A stretch of DNA of 64,000 nt from an uncultured Lentisphaeria bacterium (GCA_905197955.1 CAJKAR010000021.1:1-64000); one strand, 5' to 3'; shown: positions 8,141 to 17,245, counted from the stretch's first letter. The notes: a model not told the origin generated them from the sequence alone. Translations and numbers: made by a program.

Positions 8141-8920
8141 ATGAAACTGTTTTTGCTTGCTGTTTTTCTTCTCCTGCCGTTTCTCTCCCGCCCCGCTCCA
8201 CTCCCGGAAGAAGAAACGCTGCCGCGAATTCGAATTCCATTCACGGAAAAGGGAGTTTCTCTTCAGGAAAATTCCGAATCACCCGTCTGGAAAAAGGCCG
8301 CCATACTCCATCTGGAAAAAGCGGCGAAGGGAATGCAAAAACATTCCCTGTGGAGGAACAGGGGAACAAGCATTTACCTGACCTATGATAAAAATAATCT
8401 CTATCTCATGGCAGTCTGCAAGGATGAAAACGACCGGCCGGCAGGAAAAAAACATGATGACGAACTTCATCGCGGCGATGCCATTGAAATTTTCATTGAT
8501 GGCATAGGAGATCACAGACAATATCTTGAAATACAGATAAATTCCCGAAATCTTGTCCGTGATGTCAACTATCTCTTCACCGGAAATACCGTTGAACTCG
8601 ACCGCAACGGCATTATCCGCGACGGACGAAACCAATGGGACGTACCCGGATTCGATATTCCTGATTTTCAGCATCAAACGTCCCCCATCCTCTCCTCCGA
8701 CGGGAAAAAAACAGGCTGGTGCGTCAAAGTTGCCCTTCCCGCAAAACTCCTTCTTCGCCGCAACGGGCAGTCGCACTTTTCCAAAGGCATGATCCTGCGC
8801 GCTAATTTCGTCCGTCTGAAACATGAAGGCAATGCGATGCACTCGCTGTTCTGGTCCCCAACCGTTTACGGACGGCCTCACAGAAGCCCAGGAAGAATGG
8901 GCTTTCTGATTCTGGATTGA
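8141..8920 (+). CDS. Secreted carbohydrate-binding (CBM9-like) protein
   Basis: A signal peptide (MKLFLLAVFLLLPFLSRPAP, cleavage near residue 18-20) leads a domain of about 230 residues with the pattern of family 9 carbohydrate-binding modules: SPVWKKAAILHL near the start, TSIYLTYDKNNLYLMAVCKD, then GDAIEIFIDGIGD and QYLEIQINSRN. These modules bind sugar-chain ends in xylanases, and stand-alone copies also occur as periplasmic or surface proteins. There is no catalytic domain. The start at 8141 follows an AAAAGGAT site; an in-frame ATG at 8105 would break the signal peptide. It lies between trxB and rarA without a sugar-related neighbour, so its substrate is unknown. Confidence 0.75.
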   Translation: MKLFLLAVFLLLPFLSRPAPLPEEETLPRIRIPFTEKGVSLQENSESPVWKKAAILHLEKAAKGMQKHSLWRNRGTSIYLTYDKNNLYLMAVCKDENDRPAGKKHDDELHRGDAIEIFIDGIGDHRQYLEIQINSRNLVRDVNYLFTGNTVELDRNGIIRDGRNQWDVPGFDIPDFQHQTSPILSSDGKKTGWCVKVALPAKLLLRRNGQSHFSKGMILRANFVRLKHEGNAMHSLFWSPTVYGRPHRSPGRMGFLILD

Positions 8921-9057
8921 AAAATCGTTTTAATGAAAAATCGCGTTTTTCTTTTCTTTCCACTTGAAAAATCATAGAATCGGGAACATCTTTCCTTCCG
9001 TTATTGTTTGGAAGAGAAGAATGCACAACCCGGCTGCTGCCGATTGCGGAATGAAAG

Positions 9058-10359
9058 ATGGATGACGGACTTTTTGCACAACTGAATGATCGGCCCCTCG
9101 CAGATAAACTGCGTCCGGAAACACTGGATGAGATTGTCGGACAGGAACACCTGATCGGTCCGGACGGCCCCGTCCGCAGAATGATCGAAAGCGGGAAAAT
9201 TTCCAGTTTTATCCTCTGGGGTCCTCCCGGATGCGGCAAGACAACAATCGCACGTCTGCTTGCCAACGTCAGCGACATGCACTTTGTTGCGCTTTCCGCG
9301 GTTTTCTCCGGAATCGCAGACCTTAGAAAAGCATTTGATGAAGCGGAAAAACGTCGTCTTTACGGTCAGAAAACACTCCTCTTCGTCGATGAAATCCACC
9401 GGTTCAACCGGGCACAGCAGGATGGATTCCTGCCCTATGTGGAAAATGGAACGGTCACACTCGTCGGAGCCACAACTGAAAACCCGTCGTTCGAACTGAA
9501 CAGCGCGTTGCTCTCCCGCTGCAAGGTCTTCGTCATGAAACCGCTGGATGCCAACGCTCTCCAGCAGATCATCGACCGCGCGGAAAAAACCGTGGGGCGG
9601 AAACTTCCCGTTGACGATACCGCCGCCGCAACCCTCAAGGATCTCGCCGATGGCGACGGGCGATATCTCATTAATCTGCTCGAAAGTATCTACGACCTCG
9701 CCCCGGAAAACGCCCTGCTTGATCGCGAAGGTCTCGAAAAAATCGTCCAGCACCGCGCCCCCATGTACGACAAGGACCGCGAAGGGCACTATAATCTGAT
9801 CAGCGCTCTTCATAAATCGCTCCGCGGCTCCGATACCGATGCGGCTCTCTACTGGGCCGCCCGCATGATCGAAGGCGGAGAAGATCCCCTCTATCTTCTC
9901 CGGAGACTGACCCGGTTCGCCATGGAAGACATCGGTCTGGCCGATCCCCAGGCTCTCCCCGCCGCGATCGCCGCATGGGATGCCTATGAACGTCTCGGCT
10001 CCCCCGAAGGAGATATCGCGATCGCGGAACTCATCTGCTACCTCGGCACCGCTCCAAAATCAAACAGCTGTTACACTGCATGGAACGATGCGGTCAAAGC
10101 AGCAAAACAGTATTCCTCCCTGAATCCGCCGAAACATATTCTCAACGCGCCAACCCGACTGATGAAGGAAATCGGTTACGGAAACGGTTATATCTACGAC
10201 CATGATACGGAAGATGGTTTCTCAGGACAGAATTATTTTCCTGAACAAATGTCCCGTATTCGATTCTATCATCCTGTCGAACGCGGATTCGAACGGGAAA
10301 TCAACCGCAGACTCCAATACTGGGATCGCCTGCGGGCAGAAAAAATGAAAAAGAAATAA
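9058..10359 (+). CDS. rarA: Replication-associated recombination protein A (RarA/MgsA)
   Basis: This 433-residue AAA+ ATPase is of the clamp-loader-like RarA family, which acts at stalled replication forks. Walker A GPPGCGKTT (about 55-63), Walker B FVDEIHRFN, sensor 1 GATTENPSFE and LLSRC follow in order. The C-terminal half holds the family tetramerisation region (ALHKSLRGSD, GGEDPLYLLRRLTRFAMEDIG, PPKHILNAPT). Length is normal. uvrC follows on the same strand after 120 bases, so two DNA-maintenance genes are side by side, though the gap and a separate ribosome-binding site leave co-transcription uncertain. Confidence 0.93.
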   Translation: MDDGLFAQLNDRPLADKLRPETLDEIVGQEHLIGPDGPVRRMIESGKISSFILWGPPGCGKTTIARLLANVSDMHFVALSAVFSGIADLRKAFDEAEKRRLYGQKTLLFVDEIHRFNRAQQDGFLPYVENGTVTLVGATTENPSFELNSALLSRCKVFVMKPLDANALQQIIDRAEKTVGRKLPVDDTAAATLKDLADGDGRYLINLLESIYDLAPENALLDREGLEKIVQHRAPMYDKDREGHYNLISALHKSLRGSDTDAALYWAARMIEGGEDPLYLLRRLTRFAMEDIGLADPQALPAAIAAWDAYERLGSPEGDIAIAELICYLGTAPKSNSCYTAWNDAVKAAKQYSSLNPPKHILNAPTRLMKEIGYGNGYIYDHDTEDGFSGQNYFPEQMSRIRFYHPVERGFEREINRRLQYWDRLRAEKMKKK

Positions 10360-10479
10360 CGTCGCAATGTTTTTATTCTTGCTCAGGCATCTGGATCAGG
10401 AGTTGAGTTGGGGGCGAGAAGCCACCAACCCAAAAACCGATCATAAACGAAAAGAAAATACCGGAGAAGAGCAGATAAA

Positions 10480-11943
10480 ATGTCAAAAGCGGATTTCAGA
10501 CCGGGAGATATCCCCGCCAAACCGGGTGTATATGTGTATCGAGATCGCTTCGGGAAAGTGATTTATGTTGGCAAGGCATCGAATCTGCGACGGCGGATGT
10601 CGCACTATTTTCAGCCGTCGCAGGTGACTCGTGCAGATCCGAAGTTGCGCTCGCTGATCAATACGATTGACACATGGGAATTCTTCACCGTAAAAAATGA
10701 AGACGAGGCCCTGATTCTGGAATCGCGTTTCATCAAGGAATACGCACCGCACTACAACATTCTATTACGGGACGACAAGCGTTATCTGATGTTGAAAGTG
10801 GATCGGAACGAAACATATCCCCGTCTGAAACTGGTCCGTCTGAAGAAAAAGGATTCGAGTCTTTACTTTGGTCCGTTTCCTCATGGGAAAGCGCTGCGGA
10901 GCCTGATGGAATTTCTGACGAAGCGTTTTGGACTCCGCTCCTGCAAGACGCAGAGTCCGACGGAGGAAGACAGAAAGCACTGTCTGGCCGGCACGGTCCG
11001 GGACTGCTGCCGTCCCTGCACGGGCGAAGTGACGGAAGAGCAGTACATGGAACGAGTGGATCAGGTTGTTGACGTTCTGAACGGCAACATCCGGGAGATC
11101 GCCGCGGAGCTGAAAGAAAAAATGATGAAAGCGGCGGCAGGCAGACAATTTGAAAAAGCGGCATCTCTGCGAGATGTTCTCTCAAATCTGCAATCGATCT
11201 GCGGCAACCGCATCCGCTCTTTTGAACATGCGCAACTTCCTGCGGAAGCCGGCATGGAGGCGGTCAACGATCTCCAGAAAGCCCTGCGTCTGCCGCAGCC
11301 GCCGAAGGTGATTGAAGGATTCGACATCTCGAATCTCGGTACAACATTTGCGGTAGCCAGTATGGTCCGCTTTGTCAACGGTCGTCCCGACAAATCCGGC
11401 TATCGGCGATTCCGGATCAAAACCGTGGAAGGACAGAACGATTTTGCAATGATGCATGAAGTGGTCACACGCCATTTTTCGCGTCTTCTGAATGAAAAGA
11501 AACCTCTGCCCGATCTGCTGATGGTGGATGGCGGGAAAGGTCAGCTTCATCTGGCGCTGAAAGCTCTGGTAGCCATCGATTGTCCGCCATTTCCGGTCAT
11601 CGGGCTGGCGAAGCGGAATGAAGAGATCTATCTGCCGGGGCGCAGTGAACCGGTGGTTCTGGAGCGGAGCCGTCCCGCCTTGAAAGTTCTTCAGGCACTC
11701 CGGGATGAGGCTCATCGTTTTGCGGTCTCCTACAACCGTCAGCTCCGTCTGAAACGGATTTCGGAATCCCTGCTCGATGAAATCGAAGGCATGGGGGAAG
11801 CACGAAGAAACTCTCTTCTGCGGGAATTCGGATCTGTCTCAGAACTGCGGAAAGCGAGTCCGGAAGAGATTGCCGCCCGTGTCCGCGGCATCGGAATCGA
11901 GTTTGCCCGGACGGTGCATGCCTTTCTTCAAACTCACAAATAA
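10480..11943 (+). CDS. uvrC: Excinuclease ABC subunit C, short form
   Basis: UvrC makes both incisions around DNA lesions after UvrAB loading. The domains in order are GIY-YIG nuclease (about 15-90; GVYVYRD, IYVGKA), a cysteine cluster (C155, C168, C176/C177, C180) at the position of the reported iron-sulphur cluster, UVR motif (about 208-242), RNase H-like endonuclease (about 278-400; GFDISN, MVDGGKGQ) and helix-hairpin-helix (about 430-487). At 487 residues it is about 120 shorter than the E. coli protein. The loss lies mainly between the UVR motif and the RNase H-like domain, with a trimmed C-terminus. All catalytic segments remain. GGAGAAGAG precedes the ATG. Confidence 0.93.
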   Translation: MSKADFRPGDIPAKPGVYVYRDRFGKVIYVGKASNLRRRMSHYFQPSQVTRADPKLRSLINTIDTWEFFTVKNEDEALILESRFIKEYAPHYNILLRDDKRYLMLKVDRNETYPRLKLVRLKKKDSSLYFGPFPHGKALRSLMEFLTKRFGLRSCKTQSPTEEDRKHCLAGTVRDCCRPCTGEVTEEQYMERVDQVVDVLNGNIREIAAELKEKMMKAAAGRQFEKAASLRDVLSNLQSICGNRIRSFEHAQLPAEAGMEAVNDLQKALRLPQPPKVIEGFDISNLGTTFAVASMVRFVNGRPDKSGYRRFRIKTVEGQNDFAMMHEVVTRHFSRLLNEKKPLPDLLMVDGGKGQLHLALKALVAIDCPPFPVIGLAKRNEEIYLPGRSEPVVLERSRPALKVLQALRDEAHRFAVSYNRQLRLKRISESLLDEIEGMGEARRNSLLREFGSVSELRKASPEEIAARVRGIGIEFARTVHAFLQTHK

Positions 11944-12027
11944 ACGGGAAGCAATCCGCCGCACATCCTTCCTGAGATGGAAGAGCAGCAGTACGTTCCC
12001 GTCAGCAATAGCGTAAACGCTCCCGAT

Positions 12028-13989
12028 TCACCGTTTCGTAAACGTGATATAACGGTATTTACGTCCGTTGATCTTGTACTTTCTGGTATCGGCCGGACGG
12101 GTAATCCTCTGCCGGGCGGGTGCGGGAACGATGCTGTTCCTTGTTTTCTGAAGTTCCCGTTCACGCCGCATCTCTTCGAGTTTTTTCTTTTTGGCGAGTT
12201 TCAGCTCCTGATCTCTGGCATCGGCATCATAATCGGGTTTGACATTGAGATATTTCAAGGTTCGCTCGGCGATGGTCCGGAAAGTCGGTCCGGCGACAGA
12301 TCCACCGTAGTAACCGCCTCTGGGTTCGTCCGCAGTTACAAGCAGAACAAAGCGGGGATTGTCCGCAGGTACAAATCCGACGAAATTGGCAATATACTTC
12401 GATTTAGAATATGCCCCATTCACAAATTTCTGAGCTGTTCCGGTTTTTCCCGCAACGTAATATCCTCGAACGGAGGCTTTCCTTGCGGTACCGCCCTCTC
12501 CGGTCACCTTTTTCATCATTTCGACAATTTTCTTATGAGTGGTCGGATCCTTGAAAATCGAATCAGGCTTTTCCAGCGGCATCTTCTGTTCGATTCCCGT
12601 TGCCGGATTTTCAATGCGGTCCACCAGGCGCAACTTCACCGGATGCCCTCCATTGGCAAGGATACAGTATCCCCGCACCAGCTGGAGCGGGGATACGGCC
12701 ACCCCCTGCCCAATCGGGAATCGCGTAATGGAGAGCGTATCCCAACGTTTCAGCGGACGGTAAATTCCGGCTGTTTCCGGTCTCAGCGGGATCCCCGTTC
12801 TGGAACCGATCCCGAAACTGCGCAGCACCTCATCCAAAGTCTTCTCCCCCATTGCGAGCGCGATCTTCGCGGTTCCAATGTTGCTGGAGTGCTGAATAAT
12901 TTCCGATACGGTCAGATTCCCCATCGGATGAGAATCCTTGAGACTTTTTCCACCGTAGAACCAGAGTCCTTTTTCGCAGTCGAAACGGGTCTCCGGAGTA
13001 ACGATCCCCCGGTCAAGCGCTCCCGCCACGACAAGCGGCTTCATGGTGGAACCGGGTTCGAAAGTATCCTCCGCGATCCGGTTTCGCCAGGCGTTGGGTT
13101 TCATGGAGTTGCGGTCGTTGGGATCGAACGTCGGCCGCTGAGCCACGGCAATAATATCACCGGTGTAGGGATCCGCCATGACGGCATAGGCGGCACTCGG
13201 ATTGCAGCGTTCCATAAACTTGTCCAGCTCCTCCTCCAGAATGGCCTGAATCGGTTCCTGAATGGTGAGATAAACATTGAATCCATCCTTATCCTCCTTC
13301 ATGCTGGAGTTGCCGTAGGCGATGGGGAGCCCGTCGCGACTGCGTTCATACCGCTCCTGCCCCTGAACACTGCGCATTTTGTTGTCATAGAACTTTTCCA
13401 GTCCGATGACTGCCACGACCTGATCCCGGTCCAGATTGGTGAATCCCAGGACATTCGCCAGAAGCTGTTTTTTCGGGTAATACCGTTTTGTCGTCTCGCG
13501 GTAGAAGATGGTTTTATAGCCCAGACGCGCCGTTTCCAGTTTCAGGCGCTCGGCGATCTCATAATCGACTTTGCCTTTGATAATGACAAATTTTCTCTGG
13601 CGGACCCTTTTCGTTCCATCCGGATTTTTCGTGACGATCTCCTTGTCCATCAGTTTTTCATAGACGGAATCTTCGCTGATTTCCAGCTTTTCCGCCAGGA
13701 ACTTTGCGATTTCGCGGCACTGTTCCGCATCTCCGGCGATGGAGGGATCGGCACAGACATCCGAGCAGGGAATGTTGCCGACCAGCAGATTTCCGGAATA
13801 ATCGTAAATCTCACCGCGTTTTCCGTTCATGGTTTTAACGGTGGTATATTTCATGCGGGCTTTCTTGTAAAGCTCGTCATGGCGCCGGATCTGAACCGTG
13901 TAGAGCTGCCAGCCGATATAGCCGAAAAGCAGAAGAAGGATGACCGTCACAACGATCATCCGTCTTCCCATCTGCGTGAATTTTGTCAT
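12028..13989 (-). CDS. ftsI: Septal peptidoglycan transpeptidase (PBP3/FtsI-type)
   Basis: This membrane-anchored penicillin-binding protein cross-links septal peptidoglycan. It has a transmembrane helix near residues 10-30, a PBP dimerisation domain (about 50-220) and a transpeptidase domain with STMK (about 314-317, catalytic serine), SSN (368-370) and KTGT (515-518). It ends with an unusual 60-residue tail rich in Lys and Arg (KLAKKKKLEEMRRERELQK onwards) in place of PASTA repeats. The ATG at 13989 has GGGAGG at good spacing; an in-frame GTG at 13998 is too close to that site. It follows ftsL by about 20 bases in the mraZ-rsmH-ftsL-ftsI cluster and is the last dcw gene here. Confidence 0.9.
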   Translation of the reverse strand: MTKFTQMGRRMIVVTVILLLLFGYIGWQLYTVQIRRHDELYKKARMKYTTVKTMNGKRGEIYDYSGNLLVGNIPCSDVCADPSIAGDAEQCREIAKFLAEKLEISEDSVYEKLMDKEIVTKNPDGTKRVRQRKFVIIKGKVDYEIAERLKLETARLGYKTIFYRETTKRYYPKKQLLANVLGFTNLDRDQVVAVIGLEKFYDNKMRSVQGQERYERSRDGLPIAYGNSSMKEDKDGFNVYLTIQEPIQAILEEELDKFMERCNPSAAYAVMADPYTGDIIAVAQRPTFDPNDRNSMKPNAWRNRIAEDTFEPGSTMKPLVVAGALDRGIVTPETRFDCEKGLWFYGGKSLKDSHPMGNLTVSEIIQHSSNIGTAKIALAMGEKTLDEVLRSFGIGSRTGIPLRPETAGIYRPLKRWDTLSITRFPIGQGVAVSPLQLVRGYCILANGGHPVKLRLVDRIENPATGIEQKMPLEKPDSIFKDPTTHKKIVEMMKKVTGEGGTARKASVRGYYVAGKTGTAQKFVNGAYSKSKYIANFVGFVPADNPRFVLLVTADEPRGGYYGGSVAGPTFRTIAERTLKYLNVKPDYDADARDQELKLAKKKKLEEMRRERELQKTRNSIVPAPARQRITRPADTRKYKINGRKYRYITFTKR

Positions 13990-14009
13990 CTGCTCCACCC
14001 CTCCCGGAC

Positions 14010-14438
14010 TCAGTGGGTTCCGGCGGTACGATTCTCCCTGTACAGAGGCGCACTGCCGTTCATCATCGCTCCGGAATGTCCGTCAAGATCCAGCAGCACA
14101 ATCTTGCGGATCTGCTTGGAATCGGCGGGCCGGAGTCCGAGCTTGAACATGTTGATGCGGGAACTGATATACGGCCAGGAACTCAGCTGCTCCTTGCGAA
14201 CCTTCAGATTCGCAATCTCACGGTTCAGCTGATGAATCTTGGATTTCGTGCGTGCGATCTCGCGGTTGATCTGTTCCGCCTTCTGGTTGTAAATGATTCT
14301 CGCGTTGACGGCAAGGAAAATCAGAGCGAACATAAAGGAGAGCTTGATGACAAGGGATACCATCCAGGACCTCTTTGCCGAGGCTCTGGAACTGCGCCTG
14401 ATTTCTTCCTGTGTTCTCATAGTTCTTACATTTGTCAT
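14010..14438 (-). CDS. ftsL: FtsL-like division protein
   Basis: The 142-residue bitopic protein has a basic cytoplasmic start, one membrane helix (about residues 27-46) and a periplasmic coiled coil (about 48-88) rich in Glu, Lys and Gln heptads. It then has a short segment (SSWPYISSRINMFKLGLRP) resembling the conserved end of FtsL/DivIC proteins. FtsL bridges the septal synthase and the FtsQB complex. Sequence identity in this family is always low, so the call rests on topology and on its position between rsmH and ftsI. The start overlaps the rsmH stop as ATGA, with GGGGAGA upstream; an in-frame ATG 17 codons earlier is less likely. A C-terminal tail of about 25 residues is extra. Confidence 0.8.
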   Translation of the reverse strand: MTNVRTMRTQEEIRRSSRASAKRSWMVSLVIKLSFMFALIFLAVNARIIYNQKAEQINREIARTKSKIHQLNREIANLKVRKEQLSSWPYISSRINMFKLGLRPADSKQIRKIVLLDLDGHSGAMMNGSAPLYRENRTAGTH

Positions 14439-15412
14439 GATTCTCTCCCCGCCGTTTTTATTTTTTCCGCCGCTCTCAATTTTGCACACGCCGCTCTTGG
14501 ATTTTCCTTCAGTTCCGTCTCATCCGCCGTTACCGGATGCCTGGTCACGATCTTCAGCACCGGCTTCCATCCGCATACACAAACCGGAAGCCCCGGCGGA
14601 CATTTGCACGTCTCCGCCATATCCCGGAAGAAGTTTTTGACAATTCTATCTTCCAGCGAATGAAAGCTGATCACACAGAGCCTTCCGCCCGGATTCAGCA
14701 GCGGAACTGCAGCTTCCAGCGCCCGTTTCAACTCCTCCAGTTCCCCGTTGACTTCCATCCGCAGAGCCTGAAAACAGAGGGTCGGCGCGGGAAGACTTCT
14801 CTTCCGGTTCCGGGAACGCAGCACCCGATCACAGATTTCCGCGAGTTCTCCGGTTGTCGAAAATGCCTTTTTCTCTCTGGCGGCAACGATCGCCTCCGCA
14901 AGCATACGGGCATCCCGGTTCTCCATTTCCCCGTATTCCCGAAACAGATTCCGAAGAGACTCCGCATCATAATGATTCACGACTCTGGAAGCGGAAAGTT
15001 CCGACGTTCTGTCCATTCTCATATCCAGCGGACCATCCTGACGAAATGAAAATCCGCGCTTCGGATCATCAATCTGCGGAGAAGAGACCCCGATATCCAG
15101 CAGAATCGCATCAACCGAATCCCAGCCGAGTCCGCGGGAAAATTCCGCAAGTTCCGAAAAACGTCCTTTCCGCAGATGCACCCGGTTCCCGGCAAACGCC
15201 AGACGTTCTCCGGCACGGACGAGTGCCTCGTCATCGCGGTCGATTCCCAGCAGTTCCGCCTCAGGCAGACGTTCCAGAATCAGGGAACTGTGTCCACCGC
15301 ATCCGATTGTCCCGTCGATGATTCTGCGAATCGGACGGCTGGTTCCGTCAAGCAGCAAGTCTATCGTCTGTCGGGGAAGAACCGGAACATGAGTAAATGC
15401 CGATTCCGTCAT
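14435..15412 (-). CDS. rsmH: 16S rRNA (cytosine-1402-N4)-methyltransferase RsmH
   Basis: RsmH (MraW) uses AdoMet to methylate C1402 of 16S rRNA in the ribosomal P site. The 325-residue protein has the family start HVPVLPRQTIDLL, the AdoMet site GTIGCGGHSSLILE followed by LLGIDRDDEAL, LLDIGVSSPQIDDPKRGFSF and the C-terminal ISFHSLEDRIVKNFF. All are standard. Its start overlaps the mraZ stop (ATGA) and its stop overlaps the ftsL start (ATGA), which indicates translational coupling through the cluster. Confidence 0.95.
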   Translation of the reverse strand: MTESAFTHVPVLPRQTIDLLLDGTSRPIRRIIDGTIGCGGHSSLILERLPEAELLGIDRDDEALVRAGERLAFAGNRVHLRKGRFSELAEFSRGLGWDSVDAILLDIGVSSPQIDDPKRGFSFRQDGPLDMRMDRTSELSASRVVNHYDAESLRNLFREYGEMENRDARMLAEAIVAAREKKAFSTTGELAEICDRVLRSRNRKRSLPAPTLCFQALRMEVNGELEELKRALEAAVPLLNPGGRLCVISFHSLEDRIVKNFFRDMAETCKCPPGLPVCVCGWKPVLKIVTRHPVTADETELKENPRAACAKLRAAEKIKTAGRES

Positions 15413-15867
15413 CCCGCCGTCTCCCTGCTGAGTTTCTCCAGCACATCATAACAGGCATCTTCCCCGTTCTCCTGCTGCATCCGGCTCCACGCCTCAGGCG
15501 AGTAGAGGAGAATCATCGAAACGGAACCGACCAGAGCCACCTTGTCTTTCAGACCTGCATGAGCCGCCAGCTGCTGACCGATCTGGATTCGTCCCTGCTT
15601 GTCGCACACGCATTCCTGCGCGCGTGAACCAAGACGCGCCAGATTCCGCGCATCCTCCACATTCCCGAGGGAAAGTTTTCGAGTCTTGTCCAGCACCATC
15701 TCACGGAAGGTGTCCACGGACATCATCTGAATAGCGTGGTCGCGCGACGGCAGAAGAACAAAACGCGAACAACCCCTCCATGCCGCCGGAATGGCAACTC
15801 TCCGCTGCGTGTCGAGCGTGTGCTCATACTCGCCTAGAAAAAATGTGGGTTCCGACCCTGCTGCCAT
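15409..15867 (-). CDS. mraZ: Transcriptional regulator MraZ
   Basis: MraZ is a ring-forming DNA-binding protein with two AbrB-like repeats that controls the dcw operon by binding direct repeats upstream of its own gene. The 152-residue product carries both repeats: GEYEHTLDTQRRVAIPAAWR near residue 12 and VCDKQGRIQIGQQLAAHAGL near residue 85. GGAG lies eight bases before the ATG. It is the first gene of the mraZ-rsmH-ftsL-ftsI unit. Upstream (15897-15938) lies a matching 10-bp-periodic repeat array, annotated separately. Confidence 0.93.
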   Translation of the reverse strand: MAAGSEPTFFLGEYEHTLDTQRRVAIPAAWRGCSRFVLLPSRDHAIQMMSVDTFREMVLDKTRKLSLGNVEDARNLARLGSRAQECVCDKQGRIQIGQQLAAHAGLKDKVALVGSVSMILLYSPEAWSRMQQENGEDACYDVLEKLSRETAG

Positions 15868-15896
15868 CTACTTGCTCCATTTCACTGCTATTCTCA

Positions 15897-15938
15897 CCTT
15901 TTCGCCCCTTTATGACCCTAACTTATCCTTTTTTCCCT
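15897..15938 (-). promoter_or_regulatory. Candidate MraZ operator (10-bp periodic AGGN repeats)
   Basis: Reading on the minus strand toward mraZ, AGGG, AGGA, AGGG, AGGG and AGGT start at 15938, 15929, 15919, 15909 and 15899. The spacing is 9, 10, 10 and 10 bases, one helical turn. E. coli MraZ binds three TGGGN repeats with five-base spacers, also a 10-base period. The array ends about 30 bases before the mraZ start codon. A TTGAAA at 15947-15942 could be a -35 element overlapped by the array, but the matching -10 is poor. Confidence 0.6.
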
Positions 15939-16093
15939 TTCTTTCAAGTGGAAAAAAGAAAAAAAATCAAAAAAAGTTTGCAAAAGAAAAGCTCCCGGCA
16001 AGGACTCTTCATGCCGGGAAAAAAGAAAAGTGTTCCCAAGTCCCTGAAAAGACGCCAGAAAGAAGCTGCCGGAACAATCGTTCCGGAAAAAAG

Positions 16094-16143
16094 ACAAAAA
16101 AAATCCCGTCGCCGAGACGTCGTTTCATCTTCTCGGCGACGGG
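16094..16143 (-). terminator. Strong terminator after the DUF2961/GH172 gene
   Basis: The stem of 13 perfect pairs (cccgtcgccgaga with tctcggcgacggg, 16105-16117 and 16131-16143) is followed on the minus strand by an eight-T run. The rest of the 15868-16168 gap also holds two weaker inverted repeats (cccggca/tgccggg near 15988-16020 and ccggaac/gttccgg near 16069-16086) and no gene. Confidence 0.85.
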
Positions 16144-16168
16144 AACCTTTCCCGGATTATTTTCCGCT

Positions 16169-17245
16169 TCAAATCACTTCCAGCTGATCCTTCTCCGGCA
16201 GAGGATGCGGCGTATGAGCCGGGGTATCCTGATACCAGAATGCCACAGCAGCGATGTCATCCTGAAGCGGCAGATAACGTCCGCCGGATCGCCAGCCGAG
16301 GGCCTGAATGGTCACCCGGATCCTCTCCCGGAAACGGATCGGATCGCAAAGATGCCAGCGGTAGAGCCCGAAGCGCTGCTGCGAACGATAGACTCCATCC
16401 GGACAGAGAACCTGTGCAAGCCCGCTGTACGGCGTGGTAAATGGCTGATATCGCTTCGTCTCCTTGTTTTCAAAATTGTAGGAGCCGCCGAAATAGTCTT
16501 CGGTTCCGGTTCCGCAGATTGTCGGAAACTCTTCATCGTCATCAAGATAGAACTTGATCTCCCCTTCCCCCCACCAGCCGGAGTTGTTCACGCCCCACGC
16601 CAGATAGGTCCCGACATAATGCCCGTTGCCTTGAATCCCGTCAAGAATCGTATACACCCCTTTGTACGGCAGCGGATTTACTCGACGGAACTGCGCATGA
16701 AAATAAGCCGAATCAACCGGAACCTCGCCCAGCGAATAGTTGATCTGATAATACGCCACAATATCTTCCGTCGAAATGTTCTCCAGCGTGATGCGCGCAT
16801 GGGTATGGAACGGCATCTCCCAGTAGCAGTTGAACGCGCTGCCCGGATTCACACAAACCGGAAGACTCGATACCGGAGTGTAGCTGCCCCATCCGCAGCA
16901 GAAGAAATCGCCTGCCGGACATTCAATGGCGGGCACCTCCTCGTTATCCCAGTAAAAGCGCAGGATCAGAAATCTCCAGTTTCCCGACAAGGTCATCCAG
17001 ATCTGCTGAATCACCCCTTCTCCTTCGATATCCGCCAGAGTGAAAACCGATCCGGCAGGAACGATCACGCTTGGAGAAACCTTCCAACCGACTCCCAGAT
17101 CGCGCGCGCAACTGGCGCCGGTTCCTTCGGAAGCGCGCCCCCCTCCGCCGGGGGCACCTGTCATGTTCTCCGGACTGATCGAGCGGGACCTGGCCTCCGA
17201 CAAACGGGATATGGAACTCCAGGACGATGATGCAAGACGATTCAT
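16169..17245 (-). CDS. DUF2961 / glycoside hydrolase family 172 protein
   Basis: The 358-residue product matches the DUF2961 family throughout: ISPENMTGAPGGGGRAS near residue 23, ADIEGEGVIQQIWMT near 71, ECPAGDFFCCGWG, WGEGEIKFYLDDDEEFPTICG and GTEDYFGGSYNF. The family, now GH172, contains difructose-anhydride- and D-arabinofuranose-active enzymes, so the likely activity is cleavage of a furanoside. There is no signal peptide, so the enzyme is probably cytoplasmic and acts on imported oligosaccharides. It is followed by a strong terminator and appears to be transcribed alone. The substrate cannot be deduced. Confidence 0.85.
   Translation of the reverse strand: MNRLASSSWSSISRLSEARSRSISPENMTGAPGGGGRASEGTGASCARDLGVGWKVSPSVIVPAGSVFTLADIEGEGVIQQIWMTLSGNWRFLILRFYWDNEEVPAIECPAGDFFCCGWGSYTPVSSLPVCVNPGSAFNCYWEMPFHTHARITLENISTEDIVAYYQINYSLGEVPVDSAYFHAQFRRVNPLPYKGVYTILDGIQGNGHYVGTYLAWGVNNSGWWGEGEIKFYLDDDEEFPTICGTGTEDYFGGSYNFENKETKRYQPFTTPYSGLAQVLCPDGVYRSQQRFGLYRWHLCDPIRFRERIRVTIQALGWRSGGRYLPLQDDIAAVAFWYQDTPAHTPHPLPEKDQLEVI

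Noticed and set aside
11977..14232. 751-codon open frame on the plus strand
   Set aside because: Antisense to ftsI and part of ftsL, which carry intact motifs; no ribosome-binding site or family match.
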